The translations under genes were made by a program, and so were the position numbers. Shown one piece after another: positions 12,886 to 25,612 of a stretch of 64,000 bases of DNA (position 1 is the first letter of the stretch; each line of letters starts with the position of its first letter). The stretch is taken from positions 7,911,113 through 7,975,112 of the forward strand of contig CM041531.1 in the NCBI GenBank assembly GCA_023238725.1, written 5' to 3'. The notes beneath the pieces were generated by a model that saw only the letters and a program-made list of their open reading frames with translations, did not search any database and was not told where the DNA came from. The DNA is from Scortum barcoo (Eukaryota; Chordata; Actinopteri; Centrarchiformes; Terapontidae).

Positions 12886-13330
12886 GGACATTTTGCTGGC
12901 ATGGTCTGGCATGGTCCACTCCACTGCAAATCAGTACAAAGTTGGTCTGAGTGATCATCTTTATTCTCTGATGGAACATTTCTATCCTGATAAATGTCTC
13001 TTCTAGGATGACAGTGTCCTCATCCAAAGAGCATGAGGCGTCACTGAATGGTTTGATGAGGATGAAATAGATATGAATCAAACGCTTCACAGTCACCTGA
13101 TCTCAACCCAATTGAACAGCTATAGGAGTTTCGGAGCAATGCGTTAGACAATGCTCTCCACCACCATCATCAAAATATCAAATGAGGGAATATCTTTTGG
13201 AAAAATAGTGTTAATCACTTCAGTAGAGTTCACAGAGACTTGGAGAATCAATGCTAAGGAGCACTGAAGCTGTTCTGGGAGCATATAGTGACCCAATCAT
13301 ATTCTTTAGATACTTTAAGCACATTTTATT
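12886..13330 (+). mobile_element. Tc1/mariner-superfamily transposase relic
   Basis: The plus strand carries remnants of a transposase C-terminal half. A block around 13000 reads like a conserved QDDSVLIQRA segment (the QDNAP region of the DDE domain). Then TCACCTGATCTCAACCCAAT at 13093-13112 encodes SPDLNPI, the hallmark third-acid block of Tc1/mariner transposases. A stop follows three codons later and frames shift. Neither terminal repeat was identified. It is a dead fragment. Confidence 0.75.
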
Positions 13331-13347
13331 GTTATAACTCATGAAAC

Positions 13348-13425
13348 TTTACTTAAGTATGTTTTTGAGTGCAGAAATTTTACTTGTAGTTGAGTATTTT
13401 TATACTTAAAGGTCCTTTACTTATA
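13348..13425 (+). repeat. copy 1 of a 'TACTTAAGTA' interspersed repeat
   Basis: Contains TTTACTTAAGTATG, TTTTACTTGTAGTTGAGTAT and a TTTATACTTAAAGG segment. The same phrases recur at 16.24, 40.0-40.8, 55.4 and 56.2 kb. It is the widespread fish repeat made of tandem-like ACTTNAGTA motifs; the transposon class is unknown to me. Confidence 0.6.
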
Positions 13426-14689
13426 AATAAGTCATCAGGCTGGTATAGGCGACTGAAAAAGTTGAGAAGGTCTCATTCTTTAAGTTTTTACAATCCATTC
13501 ACACATCAGCAATAGAAATAGATTTATACTTGTAAATTGTTACACAGAAGCACTTTAAAATAAAAAAACAAATTTGGATACTACTTCCCCCACTGAGGAC
13601 GATAAGCGTCTGAGCCAAATTTCTTGGCAGTTAATTCAGTAGCTGACAAGATATTTGGCTTCGAACCAGTGAACTGATGGAGTGACTGACTTTGCCCTCC
13701 AAGAGTCCCACTGATGATTTCGGTCAAACTGCACTAATATAGATCGCAGGTTAACAGGGGGAGATGTGGTGCTTACAAAAACATCCTGACACTGTAAATT
13801 AACTCACACATTTACCGTCATGACTACTTTAAATCCACAAAGCTTGAGAAGAAGAAATGAATGAGTCACACCCTTGGTCACCATTAGTTGAATGCAGTGA
13901 CTTAATACCTCTGAGCATTATGATTTAACATTAATTACTGCTGTTAACTCAAAGATTTAATTAATGTATTAATTCAACAAGGGGATTTTACATGAGGGGA
14001 CAAAAAACAATTAAGTAACCATGAAAAGCATGTGAGCCAACCCATTGTTCATGGCACATGTTTGTGGATGAGCCCATTGATGTCTGCAGTTAAAATGTAA
14101 TTACGCTGTACGTCGCGCTTCGAGCCAAACAGATATACAGCATTATGCAGAGTTTGGATGTGGGCGGCAGAAGAGAGTGTCTCTACGCCTACTTGCGTTC
14201 GTTGTGTAGAGAAGAAAACAGAAATGATGATAAGTGTTGTGTTTTCCTGTGTACCAAGGCAGATGCAAATTAAAAAGTCTGGTTGGTTTTATGGAGATTA
14301 CTCCCTGTGGACCTGTGCACCCACGTACCCAACGGCCAACACACTGTGTCAGGGCATGCACTGTTTAAAGGTTAAGAAAAGGTGATATTCTCTATTGCTC
14401 TTTAGCAAAGCCATTTGCTCTTGACCTTAGAAATACTAGTTTTATAATACAATCCAAATTTACAATTTTGAAGCCCTAAAGCTCTAATCCAAAATTTTAT
14501 CTTATCAACTGATCAAATAATGACATGTAATGTGAAAGAGGTCTCTGGTAGTGACAAACCTACTGGAGATCCCAGATCCCAGAACCCAAATCTACAGTTT
14601 TCCTTAGGCTCTGTGGAGCTTTTTAGCATTTTTTAGCTCACTGTTTTCCAGCACATGACTTCACTGTTTTGGTCACTCTCACTGCTGCA
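13426..14689. other. non-coding, no recognised feature
   Basis: Unique-looking AT-rich sequence without supported genes or repeats. Confidence 0.6.
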
Positions 14690-15240
14690 ATTGGGCATAG
14701 TTCCTGCCTTGCTTCTTCCCAAAGTCCACCATCATCTCTTTAGTTTTGCTAACACTAAGGAGGAAGTTGTTGTCCTAACACCAGCAGATCAGGCCCTCTA
14801 GTTTCTACAGGTAGGCCTTTTCATTGTTATCAATCCACCACAGCCATAAGCAAATTTGATGATGGTGTGTGTGTACAAGGAAGTACAGCATGGGTTTCAA
14901 AATCTCAAATGTATAGGATGGGGGTGGATGAAGTCCCTGTGCCCATCATCACCACAAGGAAGTCAGGGATCTGCATGCACAGTGGGCTGTTTAATCCCAA
15001 GTCCTTGAGTTTAGTCATGATACATCAGGGAACTGTGGTGTTAAACGCTGAACTGTAGTCGGTGAACAAGCAATCCCAGGAGGAGGTTGCAGATGTAATC
15101 TCTGACCAGCCATTGAAAACACTTCATCACTACAGGTGTGAGTCATTCAGGCAGGCTGGTCTTGTTTTCTTGGGAATGATGGTGTACTTCTTGAGGCACA
15201 TGGGCATGACAGACTGAGGCGAGGCTGATTAAACTATTAT
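14690..15240 (-). mobile_element. antisense LINE reverse-transcriptase relic
   Basis: On the minus strand, 15060 downward translates to a block close to YSSAFNT, then KLKDLGLNSPLC and PDFL. These are the DFSSAFNTI...KL..LGL...LC.W..DFL motifs of fish non-LTR retrotransposon reverse transcriptases. Further along, near 14855-14835, IIKFA marks where the FADDT box would be, but it is degraded. Stops and small deletions are frequent. The clade (Rex1/CR1-like or another) cannot be fixed from this fragment. Confidence 0.8.
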
Positions 15241-15839
15241 TCAAGATGGTCTGAGTTTTTCACTGTTGGGTGCTGTTGGGTTTATGCAGCTGCATTAAAT
15301 CTTAACACAGAACTCAGCGGACAATCTTTTAACCAGAGTGAAGAGGTTGGTTTAAGACTCTTTACACATGCTTTTAGTATGTTACTAAAAATACTAAAAG
15401 TGACAGTCGGTTAGATTTAGAAGAGACTGGACTATTTCCAGCTTTCTTCCTATCTCTCTAAGGTGCACTAAGGTCAGTTGCTCAGTCTAATTCTTCCTTT
15501 TAGGCTTGTTTTTCTTCATTGCTCGTCTGCTGTTTACTTATTTTTTGTGATAACGGATGTTTTCTCATTGCTTGGCCTTTCCGTTGTTGTTTATGCACCA
15601 TTACGTCCGCTCACAGTTAGCTCATGTGTGAATAAGTGAAGCCTGTACAGGAGCAGCAATTGAATCTCCTTCAGATACTGTTTTTGAGTCAGGCATGGTT
15701 GACTCTTGTCAAATGGCCTTAGAGATTACCTGTCTCATGTACTACTGTCAGGACATGGTGACAGTTTTAGCAAATATGACTAAAAGTCATTTTTAAATAA
15801 GTGACTTACTTCTGCTTTATAGGTCTTACCGTTACATAC

Positions 15840-16225
15840 ACTGCTCAAAATGTCTCGACTCTTCAGTATATCTCAGATCTTATATCCACGTACGACCTTG
15901 CTCACACTTTGAGATCTTTTGGCAGGGGCATTTTATCTATTCCAGGCTCTCAGCTGAAGATTAAGAGGGACCGAGCTTTTGAAATAAGAGCCCCGAGGCT
16001 GTGGAACACCCTGCCCAAGGATACACGGCAAGCTACGTCAGTGGCTCTAAGTTTAAAATGTACTTTTATTTCACCACCTTCCCTGATTTCATGTGATTCA
16101 AGTTTTTATTCTGATTACGGGCTTTTTTCTTTTATGCAGCTCGTTTAGGACTTTTATTCTTGTATCTGTGTTTTTATGGGTTTCTGTGCTAGTAACTAAT
16201 ATCTAGCTGTCAAATAAATTAGAAT
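15840..16225 (+). mobile_element. LINE 3' fragment (end of ORF2 and tail)
   Basis: The plus strand encodes, with few breaks, the very C-terminal region of a fish L2/Rex-type ORF2. Readable blocks are LQYISDLISTYDLAHTLRSF, then a basic GRGIL segment and IRAPRLWNTLPKD. It ends in a pyrimidine-rich tail and an AAATAAATTAG stretch near 16215. Upstream ORF2 sequence is absent, so it is a short 5'-truncated insertion. Confidence 0.8.
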
Positions 16226-16236
16226 ATTTCCCTCTG

Positions 16237-16322
16237 AAATGTAATGTAATAGAAGTATAAAGTAGAAGTACATGTACCTCAAAGACACCATTAAGTACAG
16301 AACTTGAGTAAATTTACTTATG
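16237..16322 (-). repeat. copy 2 of the 'TACTTAAGTA' repeat, reverse orientation
   Basis: Contains GAAGTATAAAGTAGAAGTAC, CATTAAGTACAGAACTTGAG and TAAATTTACTTA, matching the reverse complement of the copy at 55.4 kb. Confidence 0.6.
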
Positions 16323-17403
16323 TATAGTTATTATAGTTTAAAGACAATACAGAAAGATTTCAACTTTATCCTGTAAGGAGTCATTTCCAGAACAGAAATT
16401 GTTATCTGAACCTTTCCTTTTCGTGTCACTGCTGGTGAGTGTTTAGTGGCAGCCAGTGGTGGGATCAATCAAACCGCCAGTCTGAACATGCATCTTGTAC
16501 CGTCTGAAGGTAAATTACCTATCATCAGGGAAGGTGAACTGAGAAAATTGAACCTTAATTATTCATGCAATGTTTATAGCACAGGCAGCCTCCACAGAAA
16601 ACAGAAACCTAATTAGGTTTAAGTTGTTATCAGTGAGTACGTGTCTCCTCATGTTCTGAAATGAGACAACGCGGGTAACAGTGCATAGATCTACTCATAG
16701 TAAAGTACCTAATAATATATATGAGCATAATCACTATGTATATTTAAAGAAGGCCTGTTGACTTGTGATTACACTACATGAACATCAGCAGTGTTAGTGG
16801 TGAAATATTAAGGACAAGGAGTCTTAAAATATTCATACATTATAGCTGCTCCGGAGCTGTCCCTTGCTTTTCAGGGACCAAGACGCATTGTGCATATTTT
16901 GTCATAGTCACACTGTATAACAAGGCTGCAGGAGACAGACAACTAATGTGGCTTGAAGTGATTTTGACAGATTTTTAAGCAATTTACTCACTATTAAAAA
17001 TGTACCTAATAGAGAAGTCGAGATTAGTGGTAATTAGCGGCGTTCACAGGCTTTAGAAGAGGTCTGGAAATCAGCTTGTTGATTAACAAATGGGCTCTAA
17101 AGAGGCCAAATCATCTGTAACCAAACTGCAGCTGCCTCAGTTTTAAATAAACCTAATATGTCAAGGGAACCGTCTGGAAAGTCAGGACAAAATGTGTCGG
17201 CAAAGAGAAACAGCGGTAACTAACTAATATTTCTTCTGGCTCTGTGCACTGCTCTCCAAACATTTTGTTTTCCTCTGAGTAGAAAAACACATCCTTAGTT
17301 TCTGCTTACACATCCTCATTTTTCTATTTGTTTCCTCCTCTGTGCACCTGATGACTAGTGCTGCATTTGGTTAGCATTAATTACTTTAAAGTTAATAGAT
17401 TTG
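16323..17403. other. non-coding, with one perfect homeobox-type palindrome
   Basis: No gene found. The only notable signal is the 16-bp palindrome at 16605-16620. Confidence 0.55.
16605..16620. other. 16-bp perfect palindrome with TAATTA core
   Basis: AAACCTAATTAGGTTT is its own reverse complement. The TAATTA core is the classic paired-homeodomain dimer half-site arrangement. Function is not shown. Confidence 0.5.
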
Positions 17404-17436
17404 GACCCCAGCTTGAAAATGCTATATAAATAAATG

Positions 17437-17525
<89 letters not shown>
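17404..17525 (+). mobile_element. L2 LINE tail extended into an (ATT)n microsatellite
   Basis: The segment AAAATGCTATATAAATAAAT followed by about 28 TTA/ATT units matches the 3' terminus of the L2 copy at 9530-9575. This is therefore an extremely 5'-truncated L2 insertion whose tail expanded. Confidence 0.8.
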
Positions 17526-17559
17526 GTTGTTGTTGTTAATGTTGTTGTTGTTGTTGTTG
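17526..17559. repeat. (GTT)n microsatellite
   Basis: Eleven or so GTT units with one interruption, continuous with the preceding ATT array and probably derived from it by mutation. Confidence 0.85.
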
Positions 17560-20500
17560 TGGCAAGAACAGGAACAGACACATGAAGGTGAAAAATTCAG
17601 AATTTACCACCAAAGCGTCACACTCAAACTACCAACAAACAGCAGTGGTGGTAGGTTGCAGTATGATTCCATCGTATACAAGCTTCGACAATTCATTTCA
17701 ACAAACTCCAGCAAACACTGTGTAATACTTAATGATTTGCACATCTGATTGTCATTACATGTGTACATTAAGTAATTGTAGCAGGCTTGTGATTAACATA
17801 TCCAAGCTGTTGAAGCAAGATAAATCTGCGGTTGACTGTGGCTCCCTCATTAGTCCAGTTCATGGCCAGTGAAGCAAAAGCAATCGTCTGTTATCTCCAA
17901 CTTAATCATATTATAATTTCTCTCACTTTCCAAATCGACAAGCAAATGACATCCAGATGCAGAATCAGTCAGCCTGTGACAAGTCCACGTGTCTGAGGAA
18001 ATCTTTCACACCAGATTTATGGCCCTAAATATCCTCAGCCATTCATCTTTATTAATATCTTCATCGATTCATCAAACATTTCTGTCGCGTGTGGTGTCAG
18101 CAGCTTCATGGCTGATTCTGATCTTTTCTCACCACCCCTGAACAGCCAGTGAGAAAACCTCGGCACCTGCAAACATGATGTATGCATACATATCACGTCT
18201 GCCATTTGCATTCAGCTGTTAATCCCTCCTAGCAGGAAGGTTATTACCCTGCTTGCCAGTCAAACGCTGCCCAAGAACAGACAAATGCGCCTTCTGTGTG
18301 GACATGTATTTATGGACTTGAAGGAAAGAACTCCCCTCCTCCTCCCCCACGATGAAAGAAGCAGCATGGGTTTGATGTAAATTCATCCATCCATTTTACA
18401 GGCAAATACCACACATCTCGCACATGTAAAAACAGCATGGCGTGAATGCGTGAACAATCGCCCCAACTGTGTTAACATGGAGACAGGTTGCTGACAGTCT
18501 CATTCATAAATTGCATGACTCCCACTCTCAGATTACACTCATCAAAAACAACAAAAAAATCTGTTCACATTGTACTGGTCTTAACAAAATCCTCTTCTAG
18601 TGAAATTATCCAACTAACACTTAACAGCCGGTCAAATTGATTGAGCTGCATTCCTTTAAGTGTTTACTTCACAACTGTTTTTGAGACGCCTAATCCAGTG
18701 ATGTTGAGTGAAAAGCGAATAAGATTGTTTCATTTCAACGCCATACGTGCCCACACACGCACGAAAGACAGTCTGAAATCTGATTTGCGTAGCCTGACTG
18801 AGACACGTGTCTTTAAATCTGAGTCGAATATTAAATCAAAGGTTTAAATCTGATTTGTGAAAATCAATTTCCACGTGTTGTGTTCTGCTTTCCAGCCTGA
18901 AGATCAGGAAATGTAACTTGGACTGCCAGTCGTGTCTTTTTGATTGTGTCAGCGACATCACTCATGACACAGCTATATTTACGACAACTGAATATGTGCA
19001 CTCTTAAGTTTTTATAACCACGATGCATGTGGGTAAATGTCCAATCACAGACCTGAGTATTTTACTTATCAGCACCTTTGATTAGGAGATGTGCTCTCAT
19101 CTTGATAGGTCTCAGGATGTTTAGACAGAACAAATTGTTTTGTAGTGTAATGAGATGCAGAGAGGTTGAATGTATTAATTTAGCTGAATGTGTGCATAAT
19201 GCATTGAATCTAATAATTTGCATTTCCTCCAGTCACCGTGGTACGATTTCTTTGAATTCACTGAGTATATAGTAATAAACAGGCATAACATTTCAAATAA
19301 ATCCGCTGTTTCATTTTTTCAGTCAGACCCACATCCACACAGAAACACACAGAGACATCTGTCCTCCCTCATTCGCAGCATTAGGAGAGTATCACATCAA
19401 AATGCACACACATAAAAACACAGACGAAACCCCAGTGTGACTAATCTCATCACAGGAGCGTTCAGACAGGTGGCTGCATGTAGGCAAACCTGCCTGATCC
19501 AGAAGACAGAGAGCGCCAGAAAGATAACCAGTGATAAAGCCAAGACATGAAACAGATCAAACCCATCAGCTGAGTGCGTACTTGTGCTGTGTGAGTGCAT
19601 GTGTGAGCTCCATCCTTCCTCAAGGACTTCAGTCCAGTGTTCTTCCAAGGCCGTCAGTATTGATTAAAACACAGACAAAACCTGCTGCAGTCTGAGTCCC
19701 AAGGGCGTGCAGTGCTGCTTTATTTAACCTGACAGGCTCCAAGAGCAGGGTGCTAATGTCTGTTAATGTTAAAATAACATCACGTATCACGCATGCATTT
19801 TTGCTTGTTGCAGAAGGACTTTCAAGCAACAGACTCGTTCCGGTATGTCGTGCAGGACGCGGTGAACTTCTGCAACGTCTGTTATGAAACTAGCAAGACT
19901 GAAATGGATTAAGCACAACCGGGAAAGCTGCAGTTCAGTTCACTGCAAACTGATGACATGAGGCTTTTTTTAATGAATCCCTTTTGTGGTGATGTTTTGC
20001 AGGCCTAATGGAAGGAGAACCGCCGGGTTAAAAACATGTTCAGATTAACAATGCCTATCCCCACAGTAACTGTAACATAACATGGTCTATCTGTGATTTG
20101 GTAATTCTTTGGTAATTACCTGTTTCTATGGTGACATTACACAAGCAGCTGGAGGATGATCTCTGATCCTCAAAGTGAAGTAAGAGAACAAAATTAAAAC
20201 ATAAAGCAGCTCTTGCAAAGTAAAAAAAAAGATAAGTGGTGATTGTCTCTTTGCTTGCTGGTTGTTCAATGGATTATTAACTTTAGCAGACACGTGACTC
20301 GCCTATTATTCACATGGATGAGTGAAGGTGGGTGTCAAGAACTATGAACTGATATCAAATTAATAAATGATTAGAGCAGATAAAATGTGTATCACATTGA
20401 AACTGTAAAAAATAAATGAGCCCCTGTGTTCTGAACAAAAAAAAACCCCAAAAATCTCAGCAAAACATCTTGAGTGTAAAAATAATTTATAGGTCATAAA

Positions 20501-23500
20501 ATAGCAGCAGGATCGATGTTTTTCGGAGCTTTCAAACGAATCTGCTCCAAGACAAATGAGCAAACATGATGTGGCTGAGAGCCCTACAAATAGCTCGTCA
20601 GTGGCATCTTAACTTCATTTTTGGCCCAATCAGTGGTAACCCAGCCGTGGTGACATAATAAAATGTAATAAAACGTTTGTCCTAAGCACAGTAACATACT
20701 GTATATTTTTTATTTTGGGCTTGCTGAGTGGACAGTGTCATTTCTGCGTCTTAGCATTTGAACTCTGAGATGATTACCGATGGTTTGGCTAACTGGTGTG
20801 TAATCGACCAGCGACATTGTCAGCGTTGACGAATAGAGACAATTTTAGCAAGGGGAAGCACTGCACAAGACAAGTAATAAGATGTGTCTCTGCTTTTGAG
20901 TCTTTTTTGTGCTTTTGTGCTTTTACATTTAGGAATACAGAAGATTTACAGAACAAAGACACCATGAGCCAACAAGCTGTTCATAACTTTAAACTTAGCC
21001 TGATTATTGCAGAAGTGTTTACTAAGGGAAGATTAGCTACATTACAGGTTAAACCACACAAATTAATTCTTGTATAGAGATCAGCTGTTCAATATTTACA
21101 CCTAGTAACCTGCCCTGTGAAAGTGATAAAAGACCTGACAAAGCAACGTTGGCTTGCTAATATAATATCTTCTTTTACTGACAAGTAAAATAAAGATTAT
21201 GGAATATAGTCAACATATGACCTGACTTGATAAAATTATCTTTTATTATGATGTTAACTGGGGACATTTTAAAATGCAACTCACAAAAATGATACAGCAT
21301 ACATCAAATTACAAAACACTACACCTAGCACCCGTCAGGTTATTTATTATAGTACAGTATGAATAATTATAATGGATTCACAGGTAATATATCGTTAGGC
21401 AGTAGTGTTGCCATGCCATGTGACTTTCTGTGACTGAGATCAGTGTCAATAGTATTACTTTTTTTCTCTACAATATACAATATAGCATCTGTAATAAGAA
21501 ATTGACATGAAGTTGCAGTCCCATTAAATGTGTTTCTTTTTCCACTCAGATACCACTCCTGTTAACGCATTTTAAATTAATCTCTTCTTTGAGCACCAAC
21601 CCCAAAGGGATCCAGGGACCTTGGAAGAGCACCTGATCCGCCCTGATCGAGGGGGTTAACAGTATTCAGTGTTGCATGGTAAAATAATTTTCCCCAGCGA
21701 GAAAATGGGTTTGATCATCGAATGTGTGCAAATGTTTTCCGAATGCAATTACATGTTTCACTGAACTGGATCATTTTCTTTAAAGGAGTTTGTTATCAAG
21801 GACCAAGCAGTTGATTGTTTATGCGTTGTCCCGTGGTAGGTGTTATTTTAACTATGAAACGTCATCAGGGAAGGAAAAAAAACTGTCAAACTGGCTTTAA
21901 TATCTGCCTCCTATTATAAAACATCCACACGTGTTGTTTTGCTTTGATAACTGGTAATCACGAGCTATTGTAATCGCTGTTGATATCAGGCACAGCTTGA
22001 AGAAAAGGGACACAATGGATATTCTTAGGCTTTCTTTCAAGTGCACAGGACGCCTCCGTAGCCAATTATCAACACGACAGTAAGCTGAGCGTTCGTTATG
22101 TGGCGAGACGGGAGCGTTTAATGGCGAAAGTGAGCTCAGGCAGCATAATGAGTGCATGAGGCCTTAAAATGAATAAATCAAATTTGTGATTGATGTAAAA
22201 AAATAAAATAAAATAACAGACCTGCTTTGTGAAGAACAAGTTCCCTGATCCAAACCTCCTGGGACAGATTAAAGAACCTGCCTGAATAAATTAGTGGAAA
22301 ATAATAACAAGGAAAATGTGCTTTGTGGTGATGATCTTGTGGTGACCCAACATCTAACAATTTAGATATTTTTATGTTGGGTGTTTTTGTCTTTTACTTT
22401 TAATTTGTCACCCATCTGTAGATAGTTCCAATTCAGCTGCAGATTTCATTTCAATGTGGATTTTAATCTTTCTCTTTTAAGATCTCCTTCATGCCACAAA
22501 TATCAGGCTTTCATTATTCCACATTCTTCTCATTCTTCAAAACATCTCATGAAAAGACCAAAACCAACAGGGTGTTGGTCCATCTCCAAAGACTTTTGTA
22601 CTTCCTCTCCCAGTCTGTGGCACTCGGCTTTGAGTCTTCAGGGGTTTTTTCATGGACCCGGGTTGGTCGCCTTTAACCATGCAGAGTAAAACCATGACGA
22701 CACTCACTTCCGCCGCAGCCTCACAGCAGGGTGTATCTGAGCCATGCTGCAGCGGTTCTGTGTTTGTTTTGTACATCTCTCTGTTCATCTTTGTTTTCCT
22801 TGTTTTTACCTCTTATATCTATGTTTATGTCTATTTCTGGAACTGTGCATAACCATCCTGAGCGCGACTTTAAACTGGAGTCCAGACAAAGTCAAACAGC
22901 CTTCACCGCCTCAGCAGGAAGTTTCATATTGTTTCGGATCCGGATTCAAAGATGTAATCTGGAAGATTTTCATTTAAAATAAATGTCTGTGAAGTCACTA
23001 TCTATCTCAGAATGAGGCAACATAGTGCTGATTGAGCCAATGGCCCACTGATGACAGCCTGTAATATTTGTAGTATTTCAACTCTGGTGTTGGCAGCGAC
23101 CTTCATGGGAAAATCACGAATCAGCGTTCCCCTGTATAATCTCCATTTCAGTGACTTTAATTGATACTTTTGATGGGTAACAACTCTCACATAAAGTTTG
23201 GCGTCATATCAGTTCACGGTCGTGTCTAAACCAGCAGCCCTGGTTTGATTATTGGGTCTTTCTCTCTCAAACTAATTAAAATAAAAAACACTGATGAATT
23301 GTCAAAATACGCAGGAGAGGAGATAAAGACAATAGTTAGTTTTCATCATTTATCTGAGAGATAATTTGGCTGTCAGGGCTTAATATGTGTACAGATGTTA
23401 CTTTATGACTCCTCACACCCACCACAGCAAACGTTTGGTGTTGCTTAATACTTCAAGAATTAAATGCATAATGTTCATACTGTAGACTAGACTCTGGAGT

Positions 23501-25574
23501 ATTCATAGGCAACTTGATGTTTTCAGCTTCTCTGACTGGTAAAAGTTGCTATCAGCTGTACAAAATGTACTCGATTAGCAGAATAAACCTTCACAATGCA
23601 AAATCCAGCCGATAAATTCAAAATCTCTCCAGTTAAACAAATAATGAAAACGTTTGTAATTGTTTCCCACTGAAGACATAAATCTTCTTGACAAATATAC
23701 TGTACAACCTGCATTATAACATTACAAACATTAGTAAAACAGGACTGAAAAGTGTATTTATCATGTAAGCTGCTTTTTTCAGCAGCTGCTTACATTTGGT
23801 GCTCAAGAGAAAATTCACAGCAGCATAATATATGTGATACTGACTCCAAATAAAGTACAGTGTTCATGATAATGAAGCAACGTGTTACTCAGCGCAGTGT
23901 GGCTGAGTGATGCATTTTGATATATTCTGGATAACAGTGGAGGTCTGTGGCTCCCGTCTGACTTGTGATCCTTTCAAAACAAAGCAATGTTTAAATCTGA
24001 TGTGTCACCTGCTGCATGTGTCCACCAGTTCAGACAAATACTGATGTTCATGAAGAAGTGAAATTACCCAGTAAGATTCAAGAAAAGAGAAGAAAAGACA
24101 AGTAACATTGTAGGAAATAACCACAGATTTGTGTTGTTTTTGTCTTCCTTCCTGTTCTGTTAATGATCTCGGGACCCAGTAAATTTATTTGGTCATTCCT
24201 TGTAGGAAAGAAATAAGTTAAGTCAAACTTTCTCTGCAGAGGCAATGCTTATTTTAGATGTATTTAGATTAATTTATTGTTGTTTTTTTGTTATTTTTTA
24301 TTGGATTTGTTGACAACAAGAAAAACACAGAACATTACAAACCCTCTCATTGTAAGAGCAAAACTTAAAACTAAAACTGATTTATTTTCTGCCACAAAAA
24401 CTACAAACCAAGAAGCCACTTTAGCCACAACACTTTAAGGCAGAAAATATTTCACATGTATATTTTAAGACATCTGATTCAGACTTTTATCTTCAGCCTG
24501 TTTGGATTTTGAGTCCTCCCCGAGCTTGTACACGTGGAAGTCATCCAGCCCCGTCCTCTCACCACACGCTTGTTAAATGGCTCATTTAGCCCCCGGTGGC
24601 CAACTTCAAAACTGCGAGCTGGCACTCCAGTGATCCCAGTATCGCCGTTATCAACAAGGAGCTAAGAGGCTCTGCTGTGTCGACTGTAATCACGAGTTGC
24701 AACGTGGCATTATACTGGAAAACACTGAACTGTCCTCTGTTAGCGAAACCCTGACCAAACTCTGAGGCACTCAGATAAAGATTCAGTTTTCACCTCACAC
24801 ACAGCAGATCCTGTTTGTATGTAAGGTGAAAGCTCTGATTAATATCTGACATGAGCTGCAGTACTATTATCTATTCTTCTGAGACACAAATGAATAAAAG
24901 CTGGAGCCCACAATCATAACAATCTGGTAGGAGTTAGTAATATGCAAACAATTCAAGGTTAAGGCAGGAATAATGCAGCCTGGACAGATAAAGCAAACAA
25001 GCTCCAGCTCCTCTTGGTGAATAATTCATGAGGGAATTATTACGTTATTAATGCAAGGTCTCTGATTTTCTGGAATGTTTTAAACATTAAGCAAATGTTT
25101 TTTATAAGCTCTCTGTTTGGCGCTTGATGAATGAATCACCACAAATTAGTCAAAAAGTCCAAATCTGCGGCAAACAAATAACGAGTAAACTTGACGAATA
25201 AGCCTGGAGAGCAAGAGCCGGATGTTCGGGAAGAGGAGAAATGCATGTCAGCTCCCCGAGTGCTTCTGAGCCTCTGTCAACAACACTCTTCAAACTTTTC
25301 CATAACGTGTCCTCCACCGGTGGAAGAAAACACAAGTATCGGGTAACGTATTCCTCCTGACTTCCGACAGCTTTGTTTCTATGGCAACTAATCCGCAGGC
25401 TGTGGCAGTAAAGAAGTACCTTGTGAACTTCTCAATGAGAACAAGTCACTGTGGACCGTGGAGTGGCAGGCTGTGAATGTTAATTATATCGCAGACCCAG
25501 ATAGGAACACAACAAATAAGAGCAAAATTAGGTCTTTTGTCCTCCATAACCCTCCCCACTAACACCACCACCAC
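17560..25574. other. 8-kb non-coding stretch without recognised genes
   Basis: No coding exons with splice sites were found. The sequence is mostly unique-looking. A run near 24780-25080 is dense in TAAT/ATTA and octamer-like motifs and could be a conserved non-coding element, which only alignment could show. Confidence 0.5.
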
Positions 25575-25612
25575 CCGTGTGTGTGTATGTGCCTCTGTGT
25601 GAAAGTGTTTCA

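Noticed and set aside
17434..17748. Poly-leucine and poly-isoleucine open frames
   Set aside because: They are translations of the (ATT)n/(GTT)n array in an L2 tail.
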